Positions 53,232 through 62,712 of a stretch of DNA of 64,000 nt are shown here, one piece after another. Location: assembly GCA_002070185.1 (NCBI GenBank), contig MWCT01000009.1, forward strand, positions 62,001 to 126,000, written 5' to 3'. The position numbers and the translations under genes were made by a program. The notes beneath the pieces are model-generated. The model saw nothing but the letters and a program-made list of their open reading frames with translations, did not search any database and was not told the DNA's origin. Every line of letters starts with the position of its first letter. The stretch's first letter is position 1. This stretch comes from a candidate division BRC1 bacterium ADurb.Bin183. GTDB taxonomy: Bacteria > Sumerlaeota > Sumerlaeia > MWCT01.

Positions 53232-53369
53232 ATGCAGTTGACAGGCGCAGCGGGAAATCTTACGAAAATGCAGTTTTTGATTGATGAAGCCGGCTGATGG
53301 TTGTTGCAATCATTGACTGCGGGATGGGATACCCTTGCAAAATTTTCTTGATATGGAAAGGAAATAAAA

Positions 53370-54569
53370 ATGCCCGATCTTCGCACCGTGTTTTGCGGTT
53401 TGAGATTTGAAAATCCCTTCGTTTTAGCGGCGGCGCCCTCCACAGATGATTTGGATATGGTGCGCCGAGGCTACGAGGCGGGTTGGGCGGGAGCCGTCAT
53501 GAAAACCACCTCCGTGCCGGGAAGCGCTGTGCCGCTCAAATACCCGATGATTACGGGTCTGACGCATGAGGGTCGGCGCGTGGCGGCGATGGGCAATATT
53601 GACCTCATCAGCGAACATCATGCGGACGAAGTCTGTAAACGGATAGCCGCGCTTAAAAAGGAATTCCCGGAAAAGATTACAATCGGCAGCATCATGGGCT
53701 CGCAGCGCAGCGATTGGGAGACGCTTGTTGGCATGTTGGAGCAAGCGGGAGCGGATGCGATCGAATGCAGCTTCAGCTGCCCGCAGGGGACGCTTGGTTC
53801 CAAACCGGGCGCCATGCTGGGACAAGATGTCAAACTGGTTAAGGAAGTGACCGGCTGGATTAAAAAAGCGGCAAAGAGATGTCCTGTGGTCATCAAACTC
53901 ACGCCGCAGGTGGCGGATATTGTTGAAGCGGCGCTCGCCGTCAAAGCGGCAAAAGGCGACGCCGTCTGCGCCTCCAACACCATACCCGCGCTGATGGGCA
54001 TCAATCTGGATACGCTTCGTCCCATCCCCGATGTTGGCGGCATGACCAGCTACAGCGGGCTTTCCGGTCCCGCCATCAAACCGATTACGCTGCGCGTTAT
54101 TGCCGAGATTTCCCGCCATACAAAAATGCCGATAACGGGAACGGGCGGCGCCTCCACTTGGCAGGATGCCGTAGAATTTATGCTCGTGGGCGCGCGCAAT
54201 GTTCAAATGTGCACCGCCGTGATGAAAGAAGGGTTTCGCATCATCGAACATTTAAAGGATGGACTTTCTGAATTCATGGAGCGGCATCAGTTCCAAAAAA
54301 CGGATGATTTTATCGGATATGCCCTTCGATTTATTACCACGCATGATAAGTTGCCAAATATTTCAAAAGGGCTTTCCGTTATCGAAGATAAAAAATGCAT
54401 CCGCTGCAACCTCTGCTATGTGGCATGCCGCGACGGCGGTCATGCGGCGATTGAGATGGATAAAAAGCGCCGACCGCGCGTAATTCGCGAAAAGTGCGTA
54501 GGTTGCGGACTCTGCCTTGCCGTTTGTCCGGTTGCCGGATGTATCCGCATCGAGCCGGACGCCGCCTGA
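53370..54569 (+). CDS. preA: PreA-like dihydropyrimidine dehydrogenase subunit with ferredoxin domain
   Basis: 399 residues. FMN-binding dihydroorotate-dehydrogenase-like barrel (about 1-305): PFVLAAAPSTDD, GSIMGSQRSDW, ECSFSCPQGT, AVCASNTIPALMGINLDTL and ITGTGGASTWQDAVEFMLVGA. A C-terminal dicluster ferredoxin follows: CIRCNLCYVACRDGG and CVGCGLCLAVCPVAGC. In the known enzyme, PreA pairs with PreT to reduce or oxidise pyrimidines with NAD(H); no preT gene is adjacent here. The GltD-like partner could lie elsewhere, or this paralog may act on another substrate (inference). GGAAAGGAA precedes the ATG. Confidence 0.88.
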   Translation: MPDLRTVFCGLRFENPFVLAAAPSTDDLDMVRRGYEAGWAGAVMKTTSVPGSAVPLKYPMITGLTHEGRRVAAMGNIDLISEHHADEVCKRIAALKKEFPEKITIGSIMGSQRSDWETLVGMLEQAGADAIECSFSCPQGTLGSKPGAMLGQDVKLVKEVTGWIKKAAKRCPVVIKLTPQVADIVEAALAVKAAKGDAVCASNTIPALMGINLDTLRPIPDVGGMTSYSGLSGPAIKPITLRVIAEISRHTKMPITGTGGASTWQDAVEFMLVGARNVQMCTAVMKEGFRIIEHLKDGLSEFMERHQFQKTDDFIGYALRFITTHDKLPNISKGLSVIEDKKCIRCNLCYVACRDGGHAAIEMDKKRRPRVIREKCVGCGLCLAVCPVAGCIRIEPDAA

Positions 54570-54697
54570 TGACATCGCCGGCAATTAAAGAAAAAACTTG
54601 CATACCTTTTTTATGAGGAACTAAAGTTGCTCCTTGTTGAGTTAACAAAAAATGTTTTGCCAAGTGAGCGTTTTCTTTTACGGAGGAGATGAGCGAT

Positions 54698-55810
54698 ATG
54701 TTGAAGAATTGTGCGATGGTTATCCTGATGATGGTAGTCCTGTCCGGGCTTGCCATCTCGCAGGAGATTATTATTGAATCACGCCAAGAGGGCAAAAATT
54801 ACAAAAATTATTCGGAAACCAAAGGTTCCTGGTATGATAGCACCGCCAAAAGCGCTGCGGAGGGTTGCTCGCCAGAAACAATAGGTTCGCGTTATGTGGA
54901 TCTTGAGAAAGGCGTTCCAGATAGCGAGGCTCGTTTCACGCCGGAACTCCCTCAGGCGGGGCTTTATGACATCTTCACCACATGGGGACGCAGCGGCAAT
55001 GCCTTACAGGTAAAATATATTGTCAACACCGGAACGAAAGAAGAAGTTGTTATGATGGATCAAGCCGGTTGGGGCGGCACTATTCCGGTTAATGCCAACG
55101 TCTGGATTCCTATCGGGACTTATGAACTGCCCGCCGGAACATCGGCTTATGTGGCTATTCAAACTTCAACTGCAAAAGGCAAACCGGATGGCGTCAATCT
55201 CAACAGGATTTATTCCGATGCCGTCAAGTTCGTGGTCAACACAACGGGAACAAAGGTGACGCCGCCGACTCCGGCGCCTGCTTCTGCTGCCGCCTCAGCG
55301 CAGGTTTCCACATCGGCTGCCGTTGCTCCAAGCTCGGCTCAATACTCGCCCTTCAACGCGCCCGCCCCAGGACAGCCTTCGCCTTTTAATCTGCCCACGC
55401 CTGCGCCGACGCCTGCAGCGGGTCTAACTTCTCCATTCGCAGTTCCTTTGGCGGGCCCGGCGGCTGCCGTTCCAGTCGGCGTTTTGCCGTGGCTGGCTTC
55501 CTATCCGGAGGCAATCCAGAGCGGCAAAACAGCAGGCAAATCCATTCTGCTCTTCTTCACTTCGCCGGGCGGAGCGGCACAAGATTTTGAAATGAACACC
55601 CTGAACGCCCCTGTTGTGAAAGTCATGCTGTCCCAAAATTATGTTTTATGCAAACTTGACATCGCCCAGAACAAACAAATTTGCGATTATTACAGCGTGG
55701 CAAACGCGCCGGTGATTGTGTTCTTGGATTCAAGCGGCTATTCCCGCGCCCGTATAGATTCGGTTCTTACGGTGGATCAAATTCTGCCGGAACTGGAAAA
55801 ATACAAATAA
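54698..55810 (+). CDS. Secreted golvesin-like domain plus thioredoxin-fold domain without CxxC
   Basis: 370 residues from ATG 54698, nine nt after GGAGGAG; the ATG at 54689 is too close to the site. Signal peptide about 1-22 (LAISQ region). Residues about 23-185 look like the golvesin C-terminal/Xly CBD-like beta domain (ESRQEGKNYKNY, SRYVDLEKG, ARFTPELPQAGLYDIFTTWGRSG and VNLNRIYSDAVKF). An Ala/Pro/Ser linker (about 190-270) joins a C-terminal thioredoxin fold (ILLFFTSPGGAAQDFE, VVKVMLSQNYVLCKLDI, APVIVFLDSSG). The active-site CxxC position is TSPGGA, so no disulfide chemistry is expected; a structural or binding role is more likely. Confidence 0.78.
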   Translation: MLKNCAMVILMMVVLSGLAISQEIIIESRQEGKNYKNYSETKGSWYDSTAKSAAEGCSPETIGSRYVDLEKGVPDSEARFTPELPQAGLYDIFTTWGRSGNALQVKYIVNTGTKEEVVMMDQAGWGGTIPVNANVWIPIGTYELPAGTSAYVAIQTSTAKGKPDGVNLNRIYSDAVKFVVNTTGTKVTPPTPAPASAAASAQVSTSAAVAPSSAQYSPFNAPAPGQPSPFNLPTPAPTPAAGLTSPFAVPLAGPAAAVPVGVLPWLASYPEAIQSGKTAGKSILLFFTSPGGAAQDFEMNTLNAPVVKVMLSQNYVLCKLDIAQNKQICDYYSVANAPVIVFLDSSGYSRARIDSVLTVDQILPELEKYK

Positions 55811-55864
55811 GACAGGGCTTTCCGAGCGGCTCAATCCGTCTCCAGAATTTCCGGGGAAAAATAA

Positions 55865-57892
55865 ATGTCTTTTTCGGTCAATGAAGTCACCTGTCTTTTG
55901 GGCGGGAGAAATGTACTTGATAAAGCGTCTTTCCGCTTAGGCGATGGAGAAAAATGCGCCATAGTCGGCGAGAACGGATCCGGCAAATCCACGCTGCTCA
56001 AATGCATCGCTGGTCTATTAACGCCCGACTCGGGCGAGGTCTCCTATTCCAAAGGCACAACCATCGGTTACCTGCCGCAAGAGTCGGCTCTGGATTCAAG
56101 CCGCACGCTTCGCGAAGAACTTTTAAGCGTTTTCGACGAAGTCCTTTCCGCCGAGGCGGAGATGCGGGAGCTGGAACACCTGATGGGCGAAACCCCGCAC
56201 GATTCGAAAGAGTTTGAGAAAATATCCCATCGTTATGACGACCTCCATCATTTGGTTCTTCATCGGGGCGGATACAGCCTTGAATCGGATGTGGGGCGGG
56301 TCTCCGCAGGTCTCGGCTTCACCGCCTCAGACCTTGACAGACCCTGCCGCCAGTTTTCCGGCGGATGGCAGATGCGCATCCTTCTTGCCAAACTCCTGCT
56401 CCAACAGCCGGATATTTTGCTTCTTGATGAGCCGACCAATCATCTCGATCTTGAATCCATCCTCTGGCTGGAGGATTGGGTGCGCAATTCGCCGTGCGAT
56501 GTCCTCATGGTCTCGCACGAACGCGCTTTTATGGATAATCTTGTTGAGCGGATTTTTGAACTCCACCTTGGCATGTTGTGGACGTATCGCGGGAATTATA
56601 CGAATTATCTGGAGGAGCGCGAGGAACGTTATGAGAACATGCGCCGCGCTTACGAAAATCAGCAAATCCAGAAAAACCAGATTCAGCGGTTTATAGATAA
56701 AAACCGCGCCGATAAAAGCCGGGCGGCGCAGGTGCAAAGCCGAATAAAAATTCTTGAAAAAATGGACGACCTGCCGCTGCCGCCTTCGTATAAAACTATC
56801 CGCTTTGCGTTTCCACAGCCCGAACGCGGCAGCAAGGAAGTTGTTTCATTGGTGGATTGCGACAAGTGGTATGGGCCCCGCCCTGTCTTGCGTCCTTTTA
56901 ATCTCAATATCTACCGCGGCGACCGCATTGCGCTGGTGGGCTTGAACGGAGCGGGCAAATCCACGCTGATTAAAATGCTGGCGGGGACGGAGCCGCCCAG
57001 CCACGGAAAAAGGGTTGTCGGGGCGAATACCGTTCTTGAGTTTTTCAGCCAGTATCAATATGAAGACCTCAACCCTGCGAGCGATGTTTTGAGCAGCGCT
57101 CTGGAACGCGCGCCGCTTGATCAGAGCGCGAATGTGCGCGACCTTTTGGGCGCGTTTCTTTTCAGCGGCGACGATGTCTTCAAAAAGGTGCCGATTCTTT
57201 CCGGCGGGGAAAAAACTCGGCTGCGCCTTGCGCGGATGCTTTTTTCCGGCGCGAACATTCTCCTTCTCGACGAGCCGACCAACCATCTGGATGTCGCATC
57301 GCGCGCCACGTTGGAACGCGCCTTGTCGCAATATGAAGGGACGATTGTTTTTGTTTCGCACGACCGCGTGTTCATGGATCGCATCGCCACAAAGGTGCTG
57401 GAAATCCACAATGGGTTGATTCGCCATTATCCGGGAAATTTCACAGATTATATTCGCGCCAAGCAGCGGGAGATTGCCGATGGATTGATTGAAAGCGCCC
57501 CCTTCATGATTTCGGATGGGCGTATACATTTTACCAGCTCGCTTGCCGCCTCTCATGATGAGCGCTTAGCGGACGCCGCCTCATCTAAGAAAAAATCCAA
57601 AGAGGAAAAACGGCGCGAGGCGGACGCCCGAAACGAATTCAATAAAAAGAAGCGTCCCCTTGAAGAGGAGATAAAAAAACTGGAGCAAACCATTCACAAG
57701 GCAGAGATGCGGATTTCCGAAATTGACCAGCTTCTTGCACAGCCGGATGTTTACACAAACGCGTCGCGTTGCGCCGAACTTGTTTCCGAAAAAAAATCCC
57801 TTCAAACCGCGCTTGAAAAATCTTTGCCGATTTGGGAAAAAAAGAACCAGGATTTGGATCGCATAAAATCTGAATTTAATCTGCAAATCTGA
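55865..57892 (+). CDS. ABC-F family ATPase (EttA/Uup-like)
   Basis: 675 residues with two ATP-binding cassettes and no membrane segments. Cassette 1: GENGSGKST, FSGGWQMR, ILLLDEPTNHLD. A charged linker of about 80 residues (NYLEEREERYENMRRAYENQ, typical P-site tRNA-interaction motif region) separates it from cassette 2: GLNGAGKST, LSGGEKTRLRLARML, ILLLDEPTNHLD. A C-terminal coiled coil (about 590-675, KKKSKEEKRREA onward) is of the Uup type. ABC-F proteins act on ribosomes in translation or antibiotic protection; some bind DNA (Uup). Which role applies is not readable. Confidence 0.92.
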   Translation: MSFSVNEVTCLLGGRNVLDKASFRLGDGEKCAIVGENGSGKSTLLKCIAGLLTPDSGEVSYSKGTTIGYLPQESALDSSRTLREELLSVFDEVLSAEAEMRELEHLMGETPHDSKEFEKISHRYDDLHHLVLHRGGYSLESDVGRVSAGLGFTASDLDRPCRQFSGGWQMRILLAKLLLQQPDILLLDEPTNHLDLESILWLEDWVRNSPCDVLMVSHERAFMDNLVERIFELHLGMLWTYRGNYTNYLEEREERYENMRRAYENQQIQKNQIQRFIDKNRADKSRAAQVQSRIKILEKMDDLPLPPSYKTIRFAFPQPERGSKEVVSLVDCDKWYGPRPVLRPFNLNIYRGDRIALVGLNGAGKSTLIKMLAGTEPPSHGKRVVGANTVLEFFSQYQYEDLNPASDVLSSALERAPLDQSANVRDLLGAFLFSGDDVFKKVPILSGGEKTRLRLARMLFSGANILLLDEPTNHLDVASRATLERALSQYEGTIVFVSHDRVFMDRIATKVLEIHNGLIRHYPGNFTDYIRAKQREIADGLIESAPFMISDGRIHFTSSLAASHDERLADAASSKKKSKEEKRREADARNEFNKKKRPLEEEIKKLEQTIHKAEMRISEIDQLLAQPDVYTNASRCAELVSEKKSLQTALEKSLPIWEKKNQDLDRIKSEFNLQI

Positions 57893-57998
57893 ATTTATAT
57901 TTCATCTGGCACTGCGTTAAAAAATTATTTTTGTTGATATCCTTGCCGTCAATATGTCTATACCTTTATATTATTCTCGACAGACAAGGATGAAAAAA

Positions 57999-59630
57999 AT
58001 GCCCACAGGACGAGAGCGGATTAGGTCGGCGATTCAGTGCGAGGCGGTTGACCGCATTCCATGGACGCCGTTTGTGGGGTGCCATGGCGGGGCTCTAATT
58101 GGCGCCACAGCCGACGATTATCTTAAATCGGACGATATGATTTTTCAGGGTGTGTCAGCCGCAATTGAACGCTACAAACCGGATGGCATCCCCATTGTTT
58201 TTGACCTTCAAATTGAGGCGGAGATACTCGGATGCGAGCTGGTTTGGGCGGCAGAAAATCCGCCTTCGGTTTCTTCGCATCCCCTTGAGGCGGGAAAACG
58301 CCTTGATGAATTATCCATTCCAAAGCCGGAAGAGGGGCGCCTGAAAACGGCGCTTGCCGCCGGTAAAAGATTGCGCGCGGCTTATCCGGACATTGCCCTT
58401 TACGGTCTGGTCACCGGTCCTTTCACGCTTGCGCTTCATCTTTTGGGGACGCAGATTTTTATGGCGATGTTTGACGACCCTGCGGGCGTTCGGCGGTTGA
58501 TGGGATTCTGCCGCGATGTGACATCGGCGGTTTCTGGATATTATCTGGACGCAGGCTGCGATGTGGTTGCGGTTGTGGACCCCATGACCAGCCAGATAGG
58601 ACCGGACCAATTTAAAGATTTTGTGTCGCCATTTATTTCGCCCGTATTCGAACAGATACGGCGGCGTGGGGCGCTCGGCTCTTTTTTTGTTTGCGGGCAC
58701 GCCTTGCAGAATATCGAGGCGATGTGCGGTTGCAAACCGGATAATGTTTCGATTGATGAAAACATCCCGCTTGATTTTGTGAGGGACGTCTGCCTGCCGC
58801 GCGGGATTTCCTTCGGCGGCAATCTTCGCCTGACAACGGTGCTGCTGCTTGGCTCGGCGGCGGATGCGCAGCGCAACGCCCTTGAATGTCTCGAGATTGG
58901 CGGGGCTCGCGGATTCATCCTTGCGCCCGGGTGCGATCTGCCTTATGCCACGCCGCCGCGCAATTTGGAAGCCGTGGCTCAGATTGTGGCGGATCCTTAT
59001 CAGCGCGATGTGGTGCGGGCGCTCGCAAGCGAAACAGCCGCCGGAGAAACGCTGGACATGGCGGATTATGGTCAGGCGGATAAAGTGATTGTGGATATCA
59101 TCACCCTCGATTCGGAAGCCTGCGCGCCTTGCCAGTATATGGTTGAATCGGTGCGGGCAATCACACCCGAATTTGAGGGCATTGTAGAATGGCGCGAACA
59201 TAAAATCAAACACCGCGAATCGGTGGTCTTCATGACCTCGCTCATGGTCAAAAACATTCCAACAATTTGCATAGACGGCAAAATCACATTCGTTTCGCGC
59301 ATACCGGCGCGGGAGGAATTGATTGCGGCGATTCAGCAGCGCATTTTTGAAAAACTGCGCATGAAAATTAAACGCAAACGCGCCTCGATTTTTATCCTTG
59401 GCGATGGCGGCGAAAAATGTCTTGAAATCAAGAAAAACGCCGAAAAAGCGATTTTAGAATTAGGCGTGGATGTGGATGTGGCGATTGTGACCGATGAAAA
59501 GGCGATTTATTCCTTTGGCGTTTCCCCCATCCAAACGCCAGCCGTTGTCATGTCCCGTTACTCAGTCAAATCCACACGCACCGTGCCAGAACCGATAATT
59601 ATCAAAGAATGGATTAAGGATATTCGATGA
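57999..59630 (+). CDS. URO-D/MtaA-family methyltransferase-like protein fused to two thioredoxin-like domains
   Basis: 543 residues from ATG 57999, eight nt after AAGGA; earlier ATGs have poor sites. Residues about 1-345 are a URO-D-like barrel (TGRERIRSAI, DRIPWTPFVG, GLVTGPFTLALHLLG, VDPMTSQIGP, SFFVCGH, ISFGGNL, GFILAPGCDLPYATPPRN). The GFILAPGCDLP end and absence of decarboxylase N-terminal motifs favour the corrinoid/methyltransferase branch (MtaA/CmuA/MtbA type). A thioredoxin-like domain follows with C375-A-P-C378, then a second with a single Cys474. It overlaps the CobW gene by 4 nt. A thiol/corrinoid methyl-transfer system with built-in redox partner is the likely theme (inference); no corrinoid protein is adjacent. 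Confidence 0.85.
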   Translation: MPTGRERIRSAIQCEAVDRIPWTPFVGCHGGALIGATADDYLKSDDMIFQGVSAAIERYKPDGIPIVFDLQIEAEILGCELVWAAENPPSVSSHPLEAGKRLDELSIPKPEEGRLKTALAAGKRLRAAYPDIALYGLVTGPFTLALHLLGTQIFMAMFDDPAGVRRLMGFCRDVTSAVSGYYLDAGCDVVAVVDPMTSQIGPDQFKDFVSPFISPVFEQIRRRGALGSFFVCGHALQNIEAMCGCKPDNVSIDENIPLDFVRDVCLPRGISFGGNLRLTTVLLLGSAADAQRNALECLEIGGARGFILAPGCDLPYATPPRNLEAVAQIVADPYQRDVVRALASETAAGETLDMADYGQADKVIVDIITLDSEACAPCQYMVESVRAITPEFEGIVEWREHKIKHRESVVFMTSLMVKNIPTICIDGKITFVSRIPAREELIAAIQQRIFEKLRMKIKRKRASIFILGDGGEKCLEIKKNAEKAILELGVDVDVAIVTDEKAIYSFGVSPIQTPAVVMSRYSVKSTRTVPEPIIIKEWIKDIR

Positions 59631-60526
59631 ACCGCATACCTGTTTTTCTTCTAACCGGATTTCTGGGCGCAGGGAAAACGACGCTCCTGAATCATCTGCT
59701 GGGGTTGCCGCTCTTCAGCGAAAAAAAAATCGCCCTCATCATCAACGAGTTTGGGACGCTCGGAGTTGACGGACGGCTCGTGCGTCCGGGCAGCTGGGCA
59801 AAATTTGAACTCAACAAAGGCAGCCTTTTTTGCGTTTGCATAAAAACGGATTTTATAAAAACGCTTTCAATAATTGCCGATGATATCCAACCGGATTTGG
59901 TCTTGGCGGAGGCAACGGGCGTGGCGGAAACGCGGGACATGCTGGAGATGGTTGATTCGCCGAACCTTCGCCAACGTTTTGAAATTAAAGCAAACATCAC
60001 AATTGTGGACGCCGCAAATTTCACAAAGGTTGCGCCGATGCTTAAAGCGGCGGTTTCCCAAGTGGAATGGGCGGATGCGCTTGTCATCAACAAAAGCGAT
60101 CTGGCGGGAGCGGACGAGTTGAACAAACTGCAAAAAGTCCTGCGCTCGCTCAATTCCGCCGCCCCCATTATCGCCGTTGAATATGGGGCCATCCCGGATG
60201 ATTTCATATCGGAATTGAAACACATCGAGCGGACAGGCGCGCCGATAACATCCCCGCCGCCGCAGATTTTTTCAATCTCTTTCAAAACCGCCAGCATTGT
60301 AAATCGCACCCGATTTTTGGATGCCATTCAATCATGCGGGGAAAACATCCTACGCCTTAAAGGATTTATCAATTTTGGCGGCGGCGCCAGTTTTTTTGAA
60401 ATCGTAGGCGAAAAAATAATCGAAAAAAAACCAGAACCAAACGCCGCATCGGAAACCGAATTCGTTATTATCGGCTGGAATATTCCAAAAAACGAACTTG
60501 AAGAAAAAATAAAACAGAGTTTTTGA
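59627..60526 (+). CDS. CobW/G3E-family GTPase
   Basis: 299 residues, start overlapping the upstream stop (ATGA), so translationally coupled to the URO-D fusion. G1 GFLGAGKTT (11-19), NEFG (40-43), EATG switch (about 95), NKSD (about 155) and a C-terminal CobW_C-like domain (FSISFKTASI and FVIIGWN) are present. The family's CxCC metal-binding motif is reduced to C69-V-C71-I. G3E GTPases deliver or handle metals for metalloenzymes, including B12-related ones, which fits the coupled methyltransferase-like protein. 16 nt separate it from the next gene. Confidence 0.9.
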   Translation: MNRIPVFLLTGFLGAGKTTLLNHLLGLPLFSEKKIALIINEFGTLGVDGRLVRPGSWAKFELNKGSLFCVCIKTDFIKTLSIIADDIQPDLVLAEATGVAETRDMLEMVDSPNLRQRFEIKANITIVDAANFTKVAPMLKAAVSQVEWADALVINKSDLAGADELNKLQKVLRSLNSAAPIIAVEYGAIPDDFISELKHIERTGAPITSPPPQIFSISFKTASIVNRTRFLDAIQSCGENILRLKGFINFGGGASFFEIVGEKIIEKKPEPNAASETEFVIIGWNIPKNELEEKIKQSF

Positions 60527-60542
60527 AAGAAAGGAATTGAAA

Positions 60543-61649
60543 ATGAACAGACGCGAATTTTTGAAGAATGCAGCAGCATTGGGCGCGGGCTCGCTCCTTG
60601 TTTCATCGTGCGCCAGGCTGGGACTGGGCGCGAAAAAAGAAAAGGATGCCGCCGACGTGGGCAAATCCTTTTCCTTTGTCCACATCACGGATCAACACCT
60701 TCAAGCAAAACGCGCGGGCGACAAAGGTTATCTCAAATGCGTCGAATCCGTGAACGCCCTCGAACCGCGCCCCGCTTTCGTCGTCATGGGCGGCGATATG
60801 CCCTTTGACGGCAATTACAACACAAAGGAAAAATTCATCAACGACACGAAACTTTTCAAAGACATCTCAAACGAACTCAAAATGCCTTGGTTCCCCTGCA
60901 TGGGCAACCATGACGTCCTCGGCTGGCACCCGCGCCGCAAGGTTGATGTGAACGACCCCGACCTGGGCAAAAAGTGCATCATGGATTTGCTTGATTGGCC
61001 CTCGTCCTATTACAGTTTTGATTACAATGGATGGCATTTTGTGATACTGGATTGTATCAAAGGCGTGATGCTTGAAAGCGGTCCATCGCAAGTTCATGCC
61101 ATTGACGATGAGCAACTGGAATGGCTGGCGGGGGATTTGGGCGCCGCGGCGGACAAGCCGACAATTGCGTTTGCGCACGTGGCGGTGTTCTGTAATGAAG
61201 GGCAGATTAACGCCGACCCGGAGGCAAAAGCTATGAGCGGCATGGTGTTGAACAACAGCAAGGCGTTGCGCTGGATTTTGGAACGGCACGGCGTCAAGGC
61301 TTTCGTGCAGGGGCACAGCCATCGCGTGGAGGATTATTATTTCAACGACGTTTGGTATGTGACCAGCGCGGCGGCAAGCGCGGCATGGTGGGCGGGCGTC
61401 TGGACCGGCTCAGATTTCGGTTACACCCTCTTCAATTGCTGCGGCGACCGCCTGACATGGGAGCATAAAACGTTTGATTGGAGCGCCCACCTTGAGGCAA
61501 ACGATGAACTGGAGCGCAAGAAAATAAAAGAGTGGAACGATTTTCACGCCGAACAAAAACGCCTGCGTAAAATCGAACAAGAACGCGGCATCGCCATGAA
61601 CCGCCTTCCCCTTCCCCGCCTCCACACCCCCATAAAAATAATTCACTAA
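60543..61649 (+). CDS. Tat-exported metallophosphoesterase
   Basis: 368 residues from ATG 60543, seven nt after AAGGA. Twin-arginine signal NRREFLKNAAALGAGSLLVSSC ends at a Cys that could be lipidated. All calcineurin-like motifs are intact: HITDQH, VVMGGDMPFDG, MGNHD, FAHVAVF and VQGHSHR, so two metals should be bound, unlike the phosphoesterase at 44689. It probably acts in the periplasm on phosphate esters or nucleotides. It follows the cobW gene closely and ends at a long palindrome. Confidence 0.9.
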   Translation: MNRREFLKNAAALGAGSLLVSSCARLGLGAKKEKDAADVGKSFSFVHITDQHLQAKRAGDKGYLKCVESVNALEPRPAFVVMGGDMPFDGNYNTKEKFINDTKLFKDISNELKMPWFPCMGNHDVLGWHPRRKVDVNDPDLGKKCIMDLLDWPSSYYSFDYNGWHFVILDCIKGVMLESGPSQVHAIDDEQLEWLAGDLGAAADKPTIAFAHVAVFCNEGQINADPEAKAMSGMVLNNSKALRWILERHGVKAFVQGHSHRVEDYYFNDVWYVTSAAASAAWWAGVWTGSDFGYTLFNCCGDRLTWEHKTFDWSAHLEANDELERKKIKEWNDFHAEQKRLRKIEQERGIAMNRLPLPRLHTPIKIIH

Positions 61650-61653
61650 CAAA

Positions 61654-61692
61654 ATTTAATGATTGACCCCCGCTGGGGGTCAATCATTAAAT
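61654..61692. repeat. 39-nt palindrome upstream of the transposase (also possible terminator)
   Basis: ATTTAATGATTGACCCCC (61654-61671) is repeated as a perfect inverse at 61675-61692 around a 3-nt loop. It shares ATTGACCCC with the repeats downstream of the transposase gene. Confidence 0.85.
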
Positions 61693-61740
61693 ATCGTTAA
61701 TATTGTGGCGGTCATTCTGTTTTGAAAGGAGAAAAATATC

Positions 61741-62709
61741 ATGGCGCGGCACAAACGTATTGATCTCCCCCATTGCCTCTATCATGTCATGTCCCGAACT
61801 AATTCCGGCGATACGGCTTTTCATAATCGCGCGGACAGAGATAAATTCTTTTACTACCTCGATAAATATTCCCGCCAACTGTCCTTCCGCATCTTATCCT
61901 TCTGCCTCATGCCCAACCACTTTCATCTCCTATTGGAAAGCGGAGAATCCGCAAGCCTTTCCGAATTCATGCGACGCCTTCTCACCGCCTATACAATATA
62001 TTTCAATCGGCTCAGAAAAAGACGCGGACACCTTTTTCAAGGAAGATTCAAAAGCATCGTCGTGGACAAAGCGGAATATCTCATTTCACTTTCCCGCTAT
62101 ATCCATTTGAATCCGCATAATGAATCGCTTAATATCCCTTTTGAATCCTACGATGGTTCGAGCCTCAGATATTATATCAAAGGAAACGAGCCGTCATTTT
62201 TGGACACGTCGGAGATTCTTGCATGGTTCAAAAACAACAGAGCAAAATACGCCCAATATATTCGCAAAGGTTTGAACGAAGAAATCCACTTGCCGATTTT
62301 GGAGCAGCGCTATCTCGGCGGCGCTGTCTTTGTTCAACGCTTACAAAAAAGGATTGCTTCGCACGCGCAAAAAACAAGCCGAACGCAAATGGGGCAATCA
62401 TCCCAAAACCGAACGACAGCGGATGCCGAATCAAACCGCGCAAAGGAATTGGAGAAAATAGTTGCGGAGCATTTTCATTTGCCGGTTGGACAAATAAAGA
62501 CCAGAAAAGCGGCGAAGGGAAGTCTTGGACAAGCTCGCAAGGCAATGATAGCATTGCTTGCTGAAACATTGCCATGGACATACGTTCGAATCGCTCAACA
62601 CATGGGGCTTTCAAATCAAAGCAACATCTCTTACCATCTCCAGCGTATTCAAAAAAATCGCGAAATGCAAAAACATTTGGAAGAAATCAGAAAGCGTTTG
62701 CATAAATGA
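61741..62709 (+). CDS. REP-associated tyrosine (Y1/HUH) transposase with DnaA-like C-terminus
   Basis: 322 residues, AAAGGAG before the ATG. Y1_Tnp domain (about 1-135): HVMSRT, the HUH pair H60-F-H62 in MPNHFHLLLE, and the catalytic tyrosine Y120 in SRYIHLNP. A long C-terminal extension (about 230-322) resembles DnaA domain IV: an HFHLPVGQIKTR helix, ARKAMIALLAE, a WTYVRIAQHMGLSNQSNISYHL helix-turn-helix. This DnaA-like end is known in some RAYT proteins and may bind DNA. Single-strand cleavage and rejoining at REP hairpins is the family activity. Frame intact. Confidence 0.9.
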   Translation: MARHKRIDLPHCLYHVMSRTNSGDTAFHNRADRDKFFYYLDKYSRQLSFRILSFCLMPNHFHLLLESGESASLSEFMRRLLTAYTIYFNRLRKRRGHLFQGRFKSIVVDKAEYLISLSRYIHLNPHNESLNIPFESYDGSSLRYYIKGNEPSFLDTSEILAWFKNNRAKYAQYIRKGLNEEIHLPILEQRYLGGAVFVQRLQKRIASHAQKTSRTQMGQSSQNRTTADAESNRAKELEKIVAEHFHLPVGQIKTRKAAKGSLGQARKAMIALLAETLPWTYVRIAQHMGLSNQSNISYHLQRIQKNREMQKHLEEIRKRLHK

Positions 62710-62712
62710 ATA

